A DNA stretch of 64,000 nucleotides from Crotalaria pallida (GCA_037953625.1 CM075656.1:81859001-81923000), one strand, 5' to 3'; counted from the first letter of the stretch, positions 13,701 through 25,215 are shown. Notes: generated from the letters alone by a model not told the origin. A program made the numbers and translations.

Positions 13701-14374
13701 CATAACAATTTTATTTCTCTCCTTCACATCATAACTTCAATTGTTATGTTCAAGATTAGTTCGTTAACTTTTGAATGAAAATTTGCCTCATATTTATATG
13801 AACTAATTTGGCAATGATAGGAAAACATTGTCTAAGAAGAAGGTGAAAAGTAGCATACCATTTTGCCTTGATATTAACACTTTATTATTGCTTGTGAGTT
13901 GTGACTATAGAAAAATGAGACTGGACCAACTCTATAATCATTTCAATATCCCTTTATCCCTTGATTTGAAGCACAGTGATTTTAATAATTAGCATTGAGC
14001 ATAGTATCATTTGGTTTTCTACATTGTTTCTACTGCTTAAGCAGCTAGTGTTTAATGTAATGTTTATGATGTTGCAGGATACATTCTTGGGAGAAATTCT
14101 TGGTGCAGTTGTCTTGGCCGATAGTCGTTCAAGTCTTGATGCAAAATTTGAGGTCAGGCCCATTAAAGTCTTGGCTAAAGGTGCTGAATCAAGTGATGGA
14201 CAAATAGTGGTGGATGAGAAACATGGAAAATTAGTCAGAATTTTAAGCCATGTGGATACCAAGGCTTATCTTGATCTATATGCCAAGAGGCTTGGTGACA
14301 AAAATCAATCAGCTAAGGTAGGAAGCTTTGAAGAGCAGAGGAGAAAATGGAGCCAGCCGCATGGTGTTAACTAA
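7753..14374 (+). CDS. NSH3-like: Two-domain inosine-uridine-type nucleoside hydrolase (NSH3-like)
   Basis: The product should hydrolyse the N-glycosidic bond of ribonucleosides, as extracellular purine salvage. Coding exons: 7753-7923, 8840-9019, 9430-9540, 9880-10215, 10572-10748, 10858-11142, 11244-11366, 11528-11725, 11889-12142, 13021-13222, 13380-13685, 14078-14374. They total 2640 nt, or 879 aa, with phases matching at every junction. The start is the first ATG before a hydrophobic signal peptide (about residues 3-22), which implies secretion. Domain 1 has the calcium/ribose motif DTDADTDD at residues 32-39; domain 2 has a degenerate version, DMDMSAGD, at 502-509. From memory, the length and two-domain design resemble the apoplastic Arabidopsis enzyme NSH3 (At5g18860). 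Intron 1 contains two MITEs. The family call is firm; the substrate is inferred. Confidence 0.93.
8148..8408. mobile_element. Stowaway-like MITE inside intron 1 of the nucleoside hydrolase
   Basis: The left end 'tactccctttgatcctattt' and right end 'ataaataggacgggagggag' form an inverted repeat. The body matches copies at 1740 and 63250. It lies wholly between exons 1 and 2, so it should be spliced out. Confidence 0.8.
8578..8790. mobile_element. MITE remnant inside intron 1 of the nucleoside hydrolase
   Basis: The left end 'tttcctccgtttctgaaaat' and the right end 'atgaaacataggaagtatta' are imperfect inverted repeats of the 'ccgtttc' type. Confidence 0.5.
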
Positions 14375-14750
14375 GCCTGTGTTTCTATATGTTTCTGTTC
14401 CTTTCCTTTCCATTAACTCCTCCCCAATTTAATGCGTGTTTGGATTTGCGTTTCACCTCCTTCAAACACAAAGGCAACAAAGAGCAAACTTCTCTATCTC
14501 AAAGGAGTGTTCAGTGAGCTCTAAATGCATAACCAAACACGTTCTTAGAAGGTAAGGATTTTGGATGTTTTGAAGAGAAAATTTTCATTTTATTCCAGTA
14601 ATTTAACAAATATCAAACAATGAAACATTATTTTTACCTATCTTCATTCTATTCCATCTTCCTCTACTCTGTACCATCCAACCAAAGTCGAAACATAGGC
14701 TAAAGGACAATTGTTTATGATTCTATGTCACACATCTTTTCTTCTATTCT
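14375..14750. other. 3' flank of the nucleoside hydrolase gene
   Basis: Probable 3' UTR plus a short foldback at about 14437-14549: 'tgcgtgtttggattt' near the left is mirrored by 'ccaaacacgttct' near the right. No further exon seen. Confidence 0.4.
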
Positions 14751-14860
14751 ATCAAACAAAGCACGTGAAGCTGCCGTAGTGTCAAGCAAAGCTGCAGTAT
14801 CAAACAAGGCATGTGAAGCTGCAAGCAAGGTTGCAGCTGAGATTGCAGCTGAGGCAAAGG
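14751..14860 (+). repeat. Left arm of a ~100-bp inverted repeat flanking a copia fragment
   Basis: The arm starts 'atcaaacaaagcacgtgaag' and matches the reverse complement of 16452-16550 nearly base for base, apart from a 12-nt extra unit (a duplicated 'gctgagattgca'). It reads in frame as an Ala/Lys/Glu-rich peptide (for example SSKAAVSNKA), so both arms look like copies of one coding sequence. It stops abruptly just before the reverse transcriptase frame. Confidence 0.8.
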
Positions 14861-16100
14861 CTGGTGCTTGCAGCAATTGGATGTGAACAATGCATTTTTG
14901 CATGGTGATTTACATGAGGAAGTATACATGACACTGCCTCAAAGATTGACTGTATCTAATCCTAATTTGGTGTGCAAATTACAAAGATCTTTATATGGGT
15001 TGAAACAAGCAAGTAGGCAATGGTTTGAGAGATTATCTACTTTCCTACTTAGCCTTGGTTACAGTCAGTCTTTACATGATCACTCATTATTTACTAAATC
15101 ACATGGTTCACATTTCACTGCTTTGTTGGTATATGTAGATGATATACTTCTTGCTGGCACTGATAACCAAGAAATTGATTCAGTCAAACAGGCTTTGGAT
15201 CTTACTTTCAAGATCAAAGACCTTGGAGATGTTAGATTCTTTCTTGGATTTGAAGTGGCTAGAAGTAGAAGTGGCATTGTTATGAATCAAAGGAAGTATA
15301 CCCTTGAATTGCTCTCAGATGCTGGTCTACTTGGGTGCAAACCAGTTAGCACTCCAATGGACTGTAATGTTCATTTAAGTGCTTCATCAGGCAATCTTCT
15401 ATCTGATGCTTCTGAGTATAGAAGACTTGTGGGCAGGTTATTGTACTTAACTAATACAAGGCCAGACATCACTTTTGCTGTGCAGCAGCTAGCTCAATTT
15501 ATGCACGCTCCTACTGATGTTCATTTGGCTGCTGCTCTGAGAGTTCTGCGTTTTCTCAAGGGTAATCCATCACTGGGCCTTTTCTTTTCTGCTTCTTCTC
15601 AACTGGTTCTCAAAGGATATTGTGACAGTGATTGGGCTTCTTGTCCAGACACAAGGCAATCAATCACTGGTTATTGCATTTTCCTTGGCCAATCATTGGT
15701 TTCTTGGAAAACCAAGAAGCAGAAAACAGTTTCTCGAAGCTCTTGTGAGGCTGAGTATAGAGCTATGGCTCACACTACACATGAAATTCAATGGTTGACT
15801 TATCTGCTACATGAGTTTCATATGCTTCCTCAGTCTCCTGCTCTCTTATATTGTGATAATCAAGCTGCCCTACATATTGCAGCAAATCCTGTTTTCCACG
15901 AGCGCACCAAACACATTGAAATTGATTGTCACATTGTAAGGGAGAAGAGTTCTCAGGGTTTACTCAAATTACTTCCTATTTCTTCTACTTTGCAACTGGC
16001 AGATGTGTTCACTAAAGCATTAAGTCCTCAGTTGTTCATTGGTTTTGATTCCAAGCTGGGCTTGATTGCTATCTCTAAGATTTGTAGAAACAAGTAGAAA
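14861..16100 (+). pseudogene. Ty1/copia polyprotein fragment: reverse transcriptase and RNase H
   Basis: An open frame of about 400 codons encodes the C-terminal part of a copia pol protein. It begins at the RT motif QLDVNNAFLHGD, includes the catalytic YVDDILLAG and the KLQRSLYGLKQASRQW block. RNase H follows, with GYCDSDWASCPDTR, SRSSCEAEYRAMA and the KHIEIDCHIVRE segment. Gag, protease, integrase, the N-terminal RT and the 5' LTR are all missing, so the element cannot move by itself. The frame has no internal stop or frameshift, which suggests a fairly recent insertion. A purine-rich tract ('aagtagaaaag') directly precedes the presumed 3' LTR. It lies about 500 bp past the stop of the nucleoside hydrolase, same strand. 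Confidence 0.93.
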
Positions 16101-16361
16101 AGTGATTGATTCAACACAGTTGAATCAGTGTTGTAGAAAACAATCAATGAAGAAGCTAGAAGTTTCGAATCAGAGAGAAAGAGAAGAAAGCAAAAAATGA
16201 ACTTGAATTCTCTTAAGAAAAATGAGTCAATCTTATTAGCCACATGGCAAAATTAGTTTATATACAAGGCTGGAACTACCGGCTATCAACTGATCAAAAT
16301 CAGTTGCAATCTAACTACCTCTAACAAACTAACTAACTTCTAACTAACTAATTAAGTTACA
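16101..16361 (+). mobile_element. Probable 3' LTR of the copia fragment
   Basis: It starts with TG right after the polypurine tract and plausibly ends with CA at 16361 ('attaagttaca'). The length of about 260 bp is reasonable for a short copia LTR. There is no 5' LTR to compare with, so the borders are inferred. Confidence 0.6.
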
Positions 16362-16550
16362 GTACAATGAATTCCATCACGTGATAAATGTGCAACTAGA
16401 GCCTTCTTCACTTCAGCTGCAATAGCCTGCAACTCACTCTTCACTTCAGCTGCCTTTGCCTCAGCTGCAATCTTGCTTGCAGCTTCACGTGCCTTGTTTG
16501 ATACTGCAGCTTTGCTTGACACTACGGCAGCTTCACGTGCTTTGTTTGAT
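16352..16550 (-). pseudogene. Unidentified Ala/Lys-rich coding fragment (right inverted arm)
   Basis: The minus strand reads openly for about 65 codons with repeated AAEAK/AAEVKK-type heptads (for example IAAEVKKALVAHLSRDG). It ends at a TAA that lies just inside the presumed LTR, so the natural C-terminus may have been cut by the insertion. Composition predicts a helical or coiled-coil segment. The outer part, 16452-16550, is the inverted copy of 14751-14860. The parent gene was not recognised. Confidence 0.55.
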
Positions 16551-16571
16551 ATATTCTATTTACTTTCATTA

Positions 16572-16844
16572 CTACTTCATCCGTTTCATATGTAGTGTGT
16601 TTCAAATTTATGTACGAGTTTTAAGAAATAATTAGATGATATAAGGATGTATTTTGACTATAATGCACCTTATAATTATTATTAAAGAGAAAAAAAGGTA
16701 TTGAAAGTGAAAAAGAGAGTGTAATAAATATGGATGTGTTTAGAAAAATAGCATTAATTATATATTGGATTTATAAAACAACAACAACTTATAAAACATA
16801 ATACAAATGTTAAAACAACACTACATATGAAACGGAAGAAGGAA
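16572..16844. mobile_element. Stowaway-like MITE, 'ccgtttcatat' subfamily
   Basis: The left end 'acttcatccgtttcatatgt' and right end 'ctacatatgaaacggaagaa' are inverted repeats. The interior matches 1-220 and the split copy at 30521-31015. Confidence 0.8.
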
Positions 16845-17738
16845 TAAAAATTAAGTCCTTCTAGGATTAGGATATGTGGCACTCGCATGCAATACCTATA
16901 ATCACTTTTATCTCCAGCAATACAATACCCCTTCAGTAATCAATTCACTTGCAGTGCTATGAAGGTGGTGATGATGGTTGGCTAAGTACTAGGGACAACA
17001 AGCGATGAAACTGAGGAGCAAAGGTGGCATATTAGAAAAGTGAATGTGCACGAAAAATAAAACAATTGTTAACAAAATTCGAAAACTGCCCCTGCTCCAA
17101 AAATTGAAAACATGGTAAATGATAATTTTTCATTTTCAATATTTTCTAAAATAAAGCCCTTATATTGGGAAATATGAAATGAAAATAACCTCCCAAACAT
17201 GTTTTGGACTTTATTATTATGTTTTTTTTTTTTTTTCAGAAAATGCTCAAACCAGTAGGTCTTAATATTTTAATATAATTTAACCACTTTAATTTTACTT
17301 CACAAAATATTGTCTACGACTTTTAAAATTTTATTTGAATTATTATTATATCATAAGTATATTATATGATATAAATATTTATTTTAATTAGGTGCTAACC
17401 TTTTTTTTTATCAACAAAAATAAATACAGTATTTTTTCCTTTTTTTAGTGGAGAACACGAGAGAAAGCACATTTATCCAGATTTGAACCTGGATTTGCAA
17501 ATATTTTATGTTCTACAATTGTTCTTAATTAAGCGGTATCTCGATAGGTAAAATTACGTGACATATAATATGAGCTTCTGGATTCAAATTCAGCTCACAA
17601 TTTCCCTTCCCCTCTTCCCCATAAAAATTTTGCTAATAAAAAAATAGATTTATATCGTGCAACTTTATCACTTTGGTTCTTAAGTACAAACTAATCTCAA
17701 TTTGAAGCCTGCCACCTCTGGCTATCATCTTTTAGATG

Positions 17739-17798
<60 letters not shown>

Positions 17799-18540
17799 AT
17801 TCTTTGTTAGAATTGTAAGTGTTTTTTGGAGTTCTTCATTACTAATAGAGTCCTAGAGGCTAATATGGTGCAAGTCGTATCCAGTATTTTTTCAATGGGG
17901 TATTTATCTTAGATTCGAACTTGGAATTACAAGCTAAGTCCCAATCCAAGATTCTTAAGTAGGCTTGATCACGCCATGTAAGTTCTCAAGTTGGTTCTTG
18001 CAGCTGAGATATAAGTTCTAAAATAATTATCTTATCATGCATGTTAGTTTTATAAAATGCAGTGCAAAATATTAATTTTTTAGGCAAATATTAACAACGG
18101 TCATTATCACACCTTTTTTTTTTAGGTTTATGTTTTTTACAAACCCATGACATTCCCAAGGATTTATACTTTTTTTAGGTCTATGATTCTTTTTAAAAAA
18201 TTTCATAAAACAAATTTATTAAAATACTCTTGTCATTAAAATTAACTTCCACAAAATATTGAGGTTATTTTTGTTCAAATATATTGATACTTAATGCTAA
18301 TATGTTCCAACTATAAAATGAGCTTCCTTGTATTAGAAATTCCTGATAAAAAAATAAATTTGGTGGTGCTTAAATTTTAAATAAAAAGTAATCAACTAAT
18401 CATAGTTAGCCCTCCCCTTAAAATAAAATATTTGCTTATAAGAAAAAAGTCTAATCATAATTAAACAAAAAAAAGTTAAGAACTCAAATTAAAGATACAT
18501 CATTGAGTAATGTTATCTTTATAACTATTAATAAAGCCCA
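16845..18540. other. Intergenic with scattered repeat debris
   Basis: No gene recognised. A tRNA-like B box ('atttgaacctgga') near 17481 and a second ('gattcgaacttgga') near 17910, both beside T-rich tracts, hint at decayed SINEs on the minus strand. Confidence 0.4.
17741..17794. repeat. (AT)n microsatellite
   Basis: Uninterrupted AT dinucleotide run of about 54 bp, likely polymorphic. Confidence 0.95.
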
Positions 18541-18716
18541 ATACAGTTGATAGATAGTTGAATTCTTTAACCACGATGTCAGGGGTTCGACTCCTGCCGT
18601 GGATATGGAAAAGACTTTGTTGGTAGAGGCAAAATCCATTTAAGTGATCTTTACGCTTCGGAGGGGATTAATCTTCGACTATCATCTGAATGATATCCTT
18701 GGTGCACGCAAAAAAA
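18541..18716 (+). mobile_element. tRNA-derived SINE
   Basis: The head has an A-box-like 'ttgatagatagttga' and a B-box 'ggggttcgactcc' as in RNA polymerase III promoters. The tail contains 'ggaggggattaatcttcgac' shared with the copy at 25680-25860. It ends in an A-rich tract. Diverged relatives lie at 46143-46320 and 62247-62445. Confidence 0.75.
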
Positions 18717-18881
18717 TAGATCTTTATAACCTTTTAACGGCTTTCCTAATTTACTTTGGATATAGAGAAGAAAATAGAAAGAGAAAAATAGGACATAAAG
18801 ATCATGGAGAGAGAGAATAATGAAAAAATTAATAGATTTAATTTTTTCATTGTTTTTTTTTTTGTTTTGATAATCAAAAGT

Positions 18882-19048
18882 TTAGGTGAGTTGGGCATCG
18901 GGGGCTCACCAGGGTCAGGCCTTCAAGCTCAAAGAGCTCTTAGAGAGGTACTTACAGATTACCCATCAACACAGTTCTCACATCGGTGAGATTCGAATCG
19001 AGGATCTCTCTCAACCCCAGACTCAATTCTCACAAACTGAGCCAACGG
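18882..19048 (-). mobile_element. SINE of a second family, minus strand
   Basis: Read on the minus strand it begins with the A-box-like 'tggctcagtttgtgag', has a B box 'gattcgaatctc' about 50 nt later, and runs into an A-rich 3' tail (the T-rich stretch at 18843-18870). Frames across it are not genes. Confidence 0.6.
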
Positions 19049-20733
19049 TTGTTGGCAGATTTTTTCATTGTTTGATAAGAAAGAAAAAGAGAAAAAAAAT
19101 AAGCATATTTTTCATTAATGCTCCACTTTATAATTTTTTTCCATAATTTCTTCATTTGTGGAGAAAAAATAATTTTATGAGTCCGACAAATTTCTTTCTC
19201 TCTTCTCTTTTTCCTTTCTTAACCAAACAAAAAAAAAATCATTTTTTTAATTCTATTTTTTCCAAAAATCTTTCTTCTTAAAATCTCTCATTCCAAACAA
19301 AGACTTAAAGCTCAAAATATCAATATCAATATCAATATGTGCCTGTTTAAGTAAATGTTTATAAAACATTTATACACGGGTGCGCGAGGACTGTTGTTGA
19401 GTTGACACGTTTCACGACTGTGTCTTACATGCATGTCTTATATATATTGAAGATTGAAGACAAGCATGAAGCACCCAAAGAATTTAAACACCAAGGGCAA
19501 GGGCATAATTTCAGTGTATCCGGGTTCTTTGCTATCCTGCGTGCGTATTAGTTAAGTAATACTTTTAAAAAAAATTGTGTATTGTAAATATATATATTTA
19601 CTACTAATTTTCAAAATTTAAAATTTATCATTTTTTAAAAATAAAATTACTTTTTTAAATTGACCTTTTTAAACGATGTTTCGAGAACATTTGTTAACAA
19701 TTTTTTTGCAATTACTTTCCTTTGTGATTTGCTCCATTAAGGAGTAGACAAAACGACAATGCCACCACATCAATGAATGAATTGACTTGTACAGAATCAT
19801 ATCTTCTCATGATTCCTCTTATCTTGCAAATCAATTAAAATAACTATTTCCCTTCCTTATCACTTTCTTATTCTTATACAATATTCCGTAATAAAGTAAC
19901 TTTACATCTCCATTAGCTGATACCTCTAATTTTTTATTTTTATTTTTTTTTAAATCCATGATATGCCAACTAATAACTTAAAGAACGTTGCTTGTAATCA
20001 CAACAACCTCATTATCGCAATTATGCAATTGCAGAAAAAATACGGTCAATGTAACCACGAATACTAATGTGATATATATGATTCCTAAGATGATCAAAAC
20101 TACAATATTGCGATCATAATTATAATCAAGTGAAATTTAAAACCTCCATCAAAATGGTTTAAGAAATTTATATGGTTGATGTGACTATTAGTCTATTATA
20201 TCTGATGTGACAATTTGTTACAATTAAGACAATTGAAAAAAAAAATATGATAGATGGAACCAAAATGTGATTGTCGTGCAATTGCAAAAATTGTCAAAAC
20301 TCCATAATATGGGCACAATTGCAATAACCTCCTAATAGGGCTCAATTGCAATTATGGACCACAATATTGAAATGGTTTAAGTAATTTATATAATTCATGG
20401 AAGTATAATGAAACATAATCTTTGATGGACATATTTGTGTCCCAGATGTCCATGGAGACTATCTGGTACTCAAAGAACTAACACTAACATTATCCCCATA
20501 ATTTTGTCCATGTCTTAGAAGTGAGGGAAAAGGATGCAAGTTTATTAGAGCTATCAACTTTCATTAAGCGTGCGAGAGATTACACATTATGAAGTGCTTT
20601 CAAGTGACAAAAAAAGATACTTTGGGTAAAAACTTCTCCCTTCATAAAAATCCATACATATTCTGATATTCACCAAGGACATCAAGATAAAAGAGAATCT
20701 TTAACAAAGGAGAAGAGGAACACAACCACCCTC
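19049..20733. other. Intergenic, no gene recognised
   Basis: AT-rich. From about 20000 to 20370 there is a repeated theme of 'caattgcaa' and 'tgcgatcata' words, also seen in the AHP intron near 21100-21240. It may be an old MITE. The stretch just before 20734 should hold the AHP 3' UTR. Confidence 0.4.
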
Positions 20734-22407
20734 TTAGAAACTCAGTTCCATCATAGGGATTGACCCACCAGCTGCCATAATCTGCTGCTCAAGCTGCAAT
20801 AAACATCCACATATAAAATTTAAGTTACAAATTCAGAATGTTACAAGAATGTTCTTAAGCTAAAGTTTTTTTTTGTTGGGGTTATCTACTTACCCTGAAC
20901 AGTGTTTCAAGCTTATTCTTGACAAGGCAGTATTCTTGCTTCAATTGTTGCAGACATCTGAGGCACCTGCAGCAATTAGAAGTTAAAAAATTAGCACACC
21001 ATGAAATTACCAAAATTTATGTTCATTCCTCTAGTACTTGAGCATTTGAGCTATGCCCTGGTATAATCTCATTCCGACTTAAAAATCAAGGTCTTAAATT
21101 GCGGGTGAGGTGTGATTATGTTGCGTTTACTACAATTGCGAATAATTGTGGGAAAATATGGTCCATGGGGGCACGATATCTTTGAGGAAACTATCAAAAT
21201 CGTGCACTATTGCAGCCTCAATTTTAAATCCTTGTTTAAGACTCTAAATTTATCAAACATGTTGTATGAAGATTAAAAACTTACGCATCCGTGTTCTGTT
21301 CCAGACAGAAGTTGCGGAGAGCAAGGCAGCAATTTGAAACCCTTAATGCGCCTACGCTGCGTACCAGATATACAAATTTGTCAGCAAACCAAGAAAAGAA
21401 AACATAATTGGAGTATAACAGAAAATAAAGTGGCCATAGATCATCTTGGTTTCTCTTAATTAAGGTTCAGATGTAAAGCTTAATTAACCTTTCATGAGTT
21501 TTTGAGAATTAAACTCTATACTTGTTTAGGAACAAATAGCCAATAGCCAATAGCTACACTACACAAGCATTACACAGAGAAACCAAACAAAGCTTAATGA
21601 TTCAATTAGTCCAACTTATTCTTATTCTCAAGGCTGTGTTTATTTTGTAGTACAATTTTTCTTTTGGTTTAATAAAATTTTATACCTTGAGCTGCTACCC
21701 TTAAACTGGTGAGCAAGAGCATCAACTTTTTGGAAGTCAACACCACCTTTCTGATCTCTGCATATGAAAAACCCCAACAACATGTAAGATCATGAACTTT
21801 TCCAAAGTGATCAATTAACACTAAACCTTGTCCATTAAACAACATTCTAGAAGACAAAGCCCCTCTTTTTTTAGGCTTAAAAAAAAAAAAAATAAATAAA
21901 TTTTTGTAAATGATTTGCCAGAAACTTGTTTCTGCCTGAAAACTAAATAACCATTTTTAGTAAAAAAAAAAAAAAGCATATTAGCAACAGAAATGTTTTT
22001 TTTTTTTTTTTAATTGGGTAGTAAGGGAAACAAGGATACCAATACTTACAAAGCAAAGGTAAGATCTTTAAGAAGCCTCTCAGAATCTTCAAAGAAGAGA
22101 GAGACAACTTCAAACACAAATTCAGGGTTGTTCTCATCTTGTAGCTGCTGAAGTTGCAGAAACTGTTGTCCATTCAGTAACCCCTTTTCTCACCATAACA
22201 AATAAAACAAGGATCAATTTAATGAACACCAACAAGATCAAAATTGAAACTTTCCAAACAGATCTATCAATTACAATAAAAAAGTTGCAAGCAAACACTG
22301 TTATGTTATGTGATGTTATACTATGTTATGTTTGGTTTTGGTTTTACCTCCATGAACAAGGATTTGGTGTAGTCCACCCACTGTCTTTGCATCTGACCCA
22401 CCTCCAT
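20734..22407 (-). CDS. AHP: Histidine-containing phosphotransfer protein (AHP)
   Basis: It relays phosphate from sensor histidine kinases, such as cytokinin receptors, to response regulators, shuttling between cytoplasm and nucleus. Exons in gene order: 22407-22348, 22183-22050, 21757-21686, 21356-21285, 20966-20894, 20793-20734. They total 471 nt (156 aa) and all phases agree. The protein starts MEVGQMQRQWVDYTKSLFME. The HPt motif AHQFKGSSSS places the phospho-accepting His at residue 81, followed by the conserved SVGALRVSN helix. The C-terminus ...EQQIMAAGGSIPMMELSF is typical of AHP1/AHP5-type proteins. Six exons and 150-160 aa are normal for the family. Because the conserved His is present, this should be an active AHP, not an AHP6-type pseudo-HPt. 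Confidence 0.96.
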
Positions 22408-22782
22408 GCTTGTTGTGTTGATGTGTATGTACCACAATATGAAGTTTGAAACTTTAAAAAGTTATGATTTTTGAAAGAGATTTGATGAAATACAATTACA
22501 AGGATAGTGTGGTGTGTTGTGTTGGCCCTCCCTCTTGAGAGTGTAACACCCTTTTTATTCCATTTTGGATATGTGTTGTTTTCTTGCAGAATGAGGTACC
22601 CCACATACACCACCATCATTTCATGTAATGGTAATGATATTTATTAATTTTCATATAATTTGTTTTAAATACACTTTCTAAATTTATTTTATCGGTTATG
22701 CTAACATTAACAACCCAACCTAAACAAAGAGATTCTGTAAAAACAATTAAGTCCATTATTTATTGATATTGATTGATGTACT
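22408..22782. other. Upstream region of the AHP gene
   Basis: Presumed 5' leader and promoter (read leftwards). No element can be assigned firmly. Confidence 0.35.
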
Positions 22783-23400
22783 ACTCCATATAACATCTTT
22801 TTGAGAAATTAATTTTTTTATCTTTTTTATATGATTCTATTCCAATTTTTTATAAGATTTAATTAATTTTTTCTTAAAAAAAAATCCTTATTAAGTTAAC
22901 AAAATATTTAGAGTTTTACAAAGTTAATTAAAGTGGGTGATAATATTAAATTTGTTAATAATTAATGGTGTATTTCCGATTTTACCCTTAATTATAATGA
23001 ATTATTAGTCCTTTCGGGCAATAAGTTAAGCTTTTTTGGTTATTTTTTTATTTATAATAATTTTCTATTTCTAATTATTAAATGAGAATATTGTTATCAA
23101 AATATATTAAACTCTTACGTCATTTGATCATTTTTAATTTATGTGCATAACCTTAAACTACTTAATTTATAAATAAAGGGAGTACTATATAAGTGAGGAT
23201 AATGAATAGAGTGGCTTTTGAATAGCAAAAGAGGTAAAATATTGTATTAAATATTTATTAACTAAAAATATGATGTAAATAAGGGTATTTTTCAAAAATA
23301 AATAATTAATATTATAAATAAAGTAAATAAAGCATTTATAAAAAAATCAAAAAAATGTCACTTCAGATACTAATAAATAAAAATAATGGAGGAAGTAATA
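22783..23400. mobile_element. Two degraded Stowaway-like MITEs
   Basis: The first runs from 'tactactccatataacatct' (22779 on) to 'aataaagggagtactat' near 23185. The second ends 'aaataatggaggaagtaata' at 23400 and starts around 23200. Both have the family's 'tccc/ggag' ends and AT-rich bodies. Confidence 0.5.
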
Positions 23401-24389
23401 AAAATGCTATTCATCTCCTACATTTTTTTTTACAATTCCACTTACATTCACATTAATTATCCATTAAAAGCTAACCAAAAATTTGCGGTAATATTTTTTA
23501 AGTTTCTATCATCAGTTTTAAGTTTTAACCATGACTATTGATGAAGGCTGATACAAATAGACGAAGGAATTTCTTTTTTTTTAATATCAACTAGTAAATA
23601 GATCTGCTTTACCCATAATCCAATTCATCCGGCCCGACCTAACTGAATTCGCACTACCACTTGACCAATCCACATCGGTAATAGACAAAGTTTTTGTTTC
23701 TTAAGCATGTGCTCATGAATTTGATTTTTGACTCATGTCAGTGAATATTTTCTTGCAAAGAACGATTACCTCCAAAGGGTCCGATCAATATGAAAAGGGA
23801 TTAATCACCCAACTATAAAAGTGGATATGGTGAGTTCATTCAAAAATTTAAGTACGACTTCAGAAAATCCTTTAAAAAAATGCAATTTGTGGCTGGAGCC
23901 ATTACCTGCATGGCCAAATTCAACGCACTTGCAGCGGCATGAATCTTTTGGAGGATGAGCTGAGCAGCATCCCAATGTCATTGGCACTCAAGGACCACAA
24001 AACATGGGCATCTTTGTCATTCAATTGATTTGACAAGATTCTTTGTGATCCTTTCCTTTTGGGTCTACCAGTGTCTCCATTATTTACTCATAGACAAAAT
24101 GACTCGTTAAGAATTGGAAGGCTAAGCTCACACCAAATGTCTATATCATTTGATTCACCATCTGCTTTTGTATTTTTGTGTTGTAATCGGAACAAATGTT
24201 CTTCTTGGCATTTAGTACTTGGCTAATGTTTCCAACAAATATTATCTAATGAGTAACAATCAATTGTTTTACAGCTAATTAAAAAACATGCTTTAAAATT
24301 GTTACTAGTTGTTCTACAAGCATGTGCTACGAACGATTTTCTCATACGGGACCACCGGTGATCTATACTATTGACCTGCTACCACAGGT
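23401..24389. other. Intergenic, no gene recognised
   Basis: Mixed sequence. A minus-strand frame of about 60 codons at 23805-23987 is Cys-rich in places but matches nothing recognised. Confidence 0.35.
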
Positions 24390-25215
24390 TTTAACAGTCA
24401 AAATAGCGACGGAAATATTCCTCGCAAATTTTCTTTGTGCCAAGAACCCAGAAGCATGTCTCCGGTGTCCTCGGCCTCCATGCTAAGGGTTCCAGATCTA
24501 CCATTGTTCTGCCTTCCAGTTACAAGGATATGTTCATCAAACACTAAAATGCTATCCCATTATGTAAAGGTATTTTAGCGTTGTACTTACTCAGAAGAAT
24601 AATCATTGTTCATGATTGATTTCTTCCAGATGAGTTCTTCCAGCCACCAACTCGCGATCCATGGCCCCGATGAGTTTTTCCAGATCTGGTTTTGTCTTTC
24701 CCATCATTTTTGGCTCTTTTCTAGTTTTCCTCCTCTTCCAGCCACCACCGTGGCCTCCAATGGTGCTTGCCTCCACCACCGCTGCTGCCGTTCGTTGTGT
24801 TCCCCTTTCTCTTCCGCTCGTACCGCCGCCTCGCAGATCTCATCCGTACTTTCCTTCTTCTTCTTGGTGGCTCCGTATTCGTAGTTGTTTTTCGTTCGTC
24901 GCTGCCTCGTGTTCGTCGCTATCTCCACATCCACCGCCATGGAGAGAGAGCACGCGATTCGCGTGGCGGTGGCGCTTGCGGTCACCAACCAAAACCGACG
25001 GCACCATCAACACCGTCGTCCCATCCCGATCCAGAATCAAGCTCCTCCGCCGCCGGCCGCTTCCCGACGCGCCCTTGCCGCCACCGCCGCCGCTTGTTCT
25101 CCTCCCTCGCTTGCCAGCTCCAGATCCGGGTTAGGTTAACCCTGTCACCAACCCATTTGCATTGTTTGTCGCTAATCTGTCACAAAATCGTCGCTAATCT
25201 GTCACAAATCCGTCT
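24390..25215. other. GC-rich island of unknown origin, possible captured sequence in a transposon
   Basis: Base composition changes sharply from AT-rich to strongly GC-rich between about 24660 and 25140. Plus-strand frames are Pro/Arg/Ser-rich (for example APLPPPPPLVLLPRLP); a second overlapping frame starts MEREHAIRVAVALAV. At the left edge is 'agcgacggaaatattcc'; at the right edge 'gtcgctaatctgtcacaaa' occurs twice with a third diverged copy. Such 'gcgacgg/ccgtcgct' words are common in subterminal regions of plant CACTA elements, but no CACTA terminus was found. The coding status is unproven. Confidence 0.35.

Noticed and set aside
24661..25134. Proline/arginine-rich open frame of about 157 codons
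   Set aside because: Three overlapping frames are open here because of GC-rich composition; no domain is visible, so it is not called a gene.
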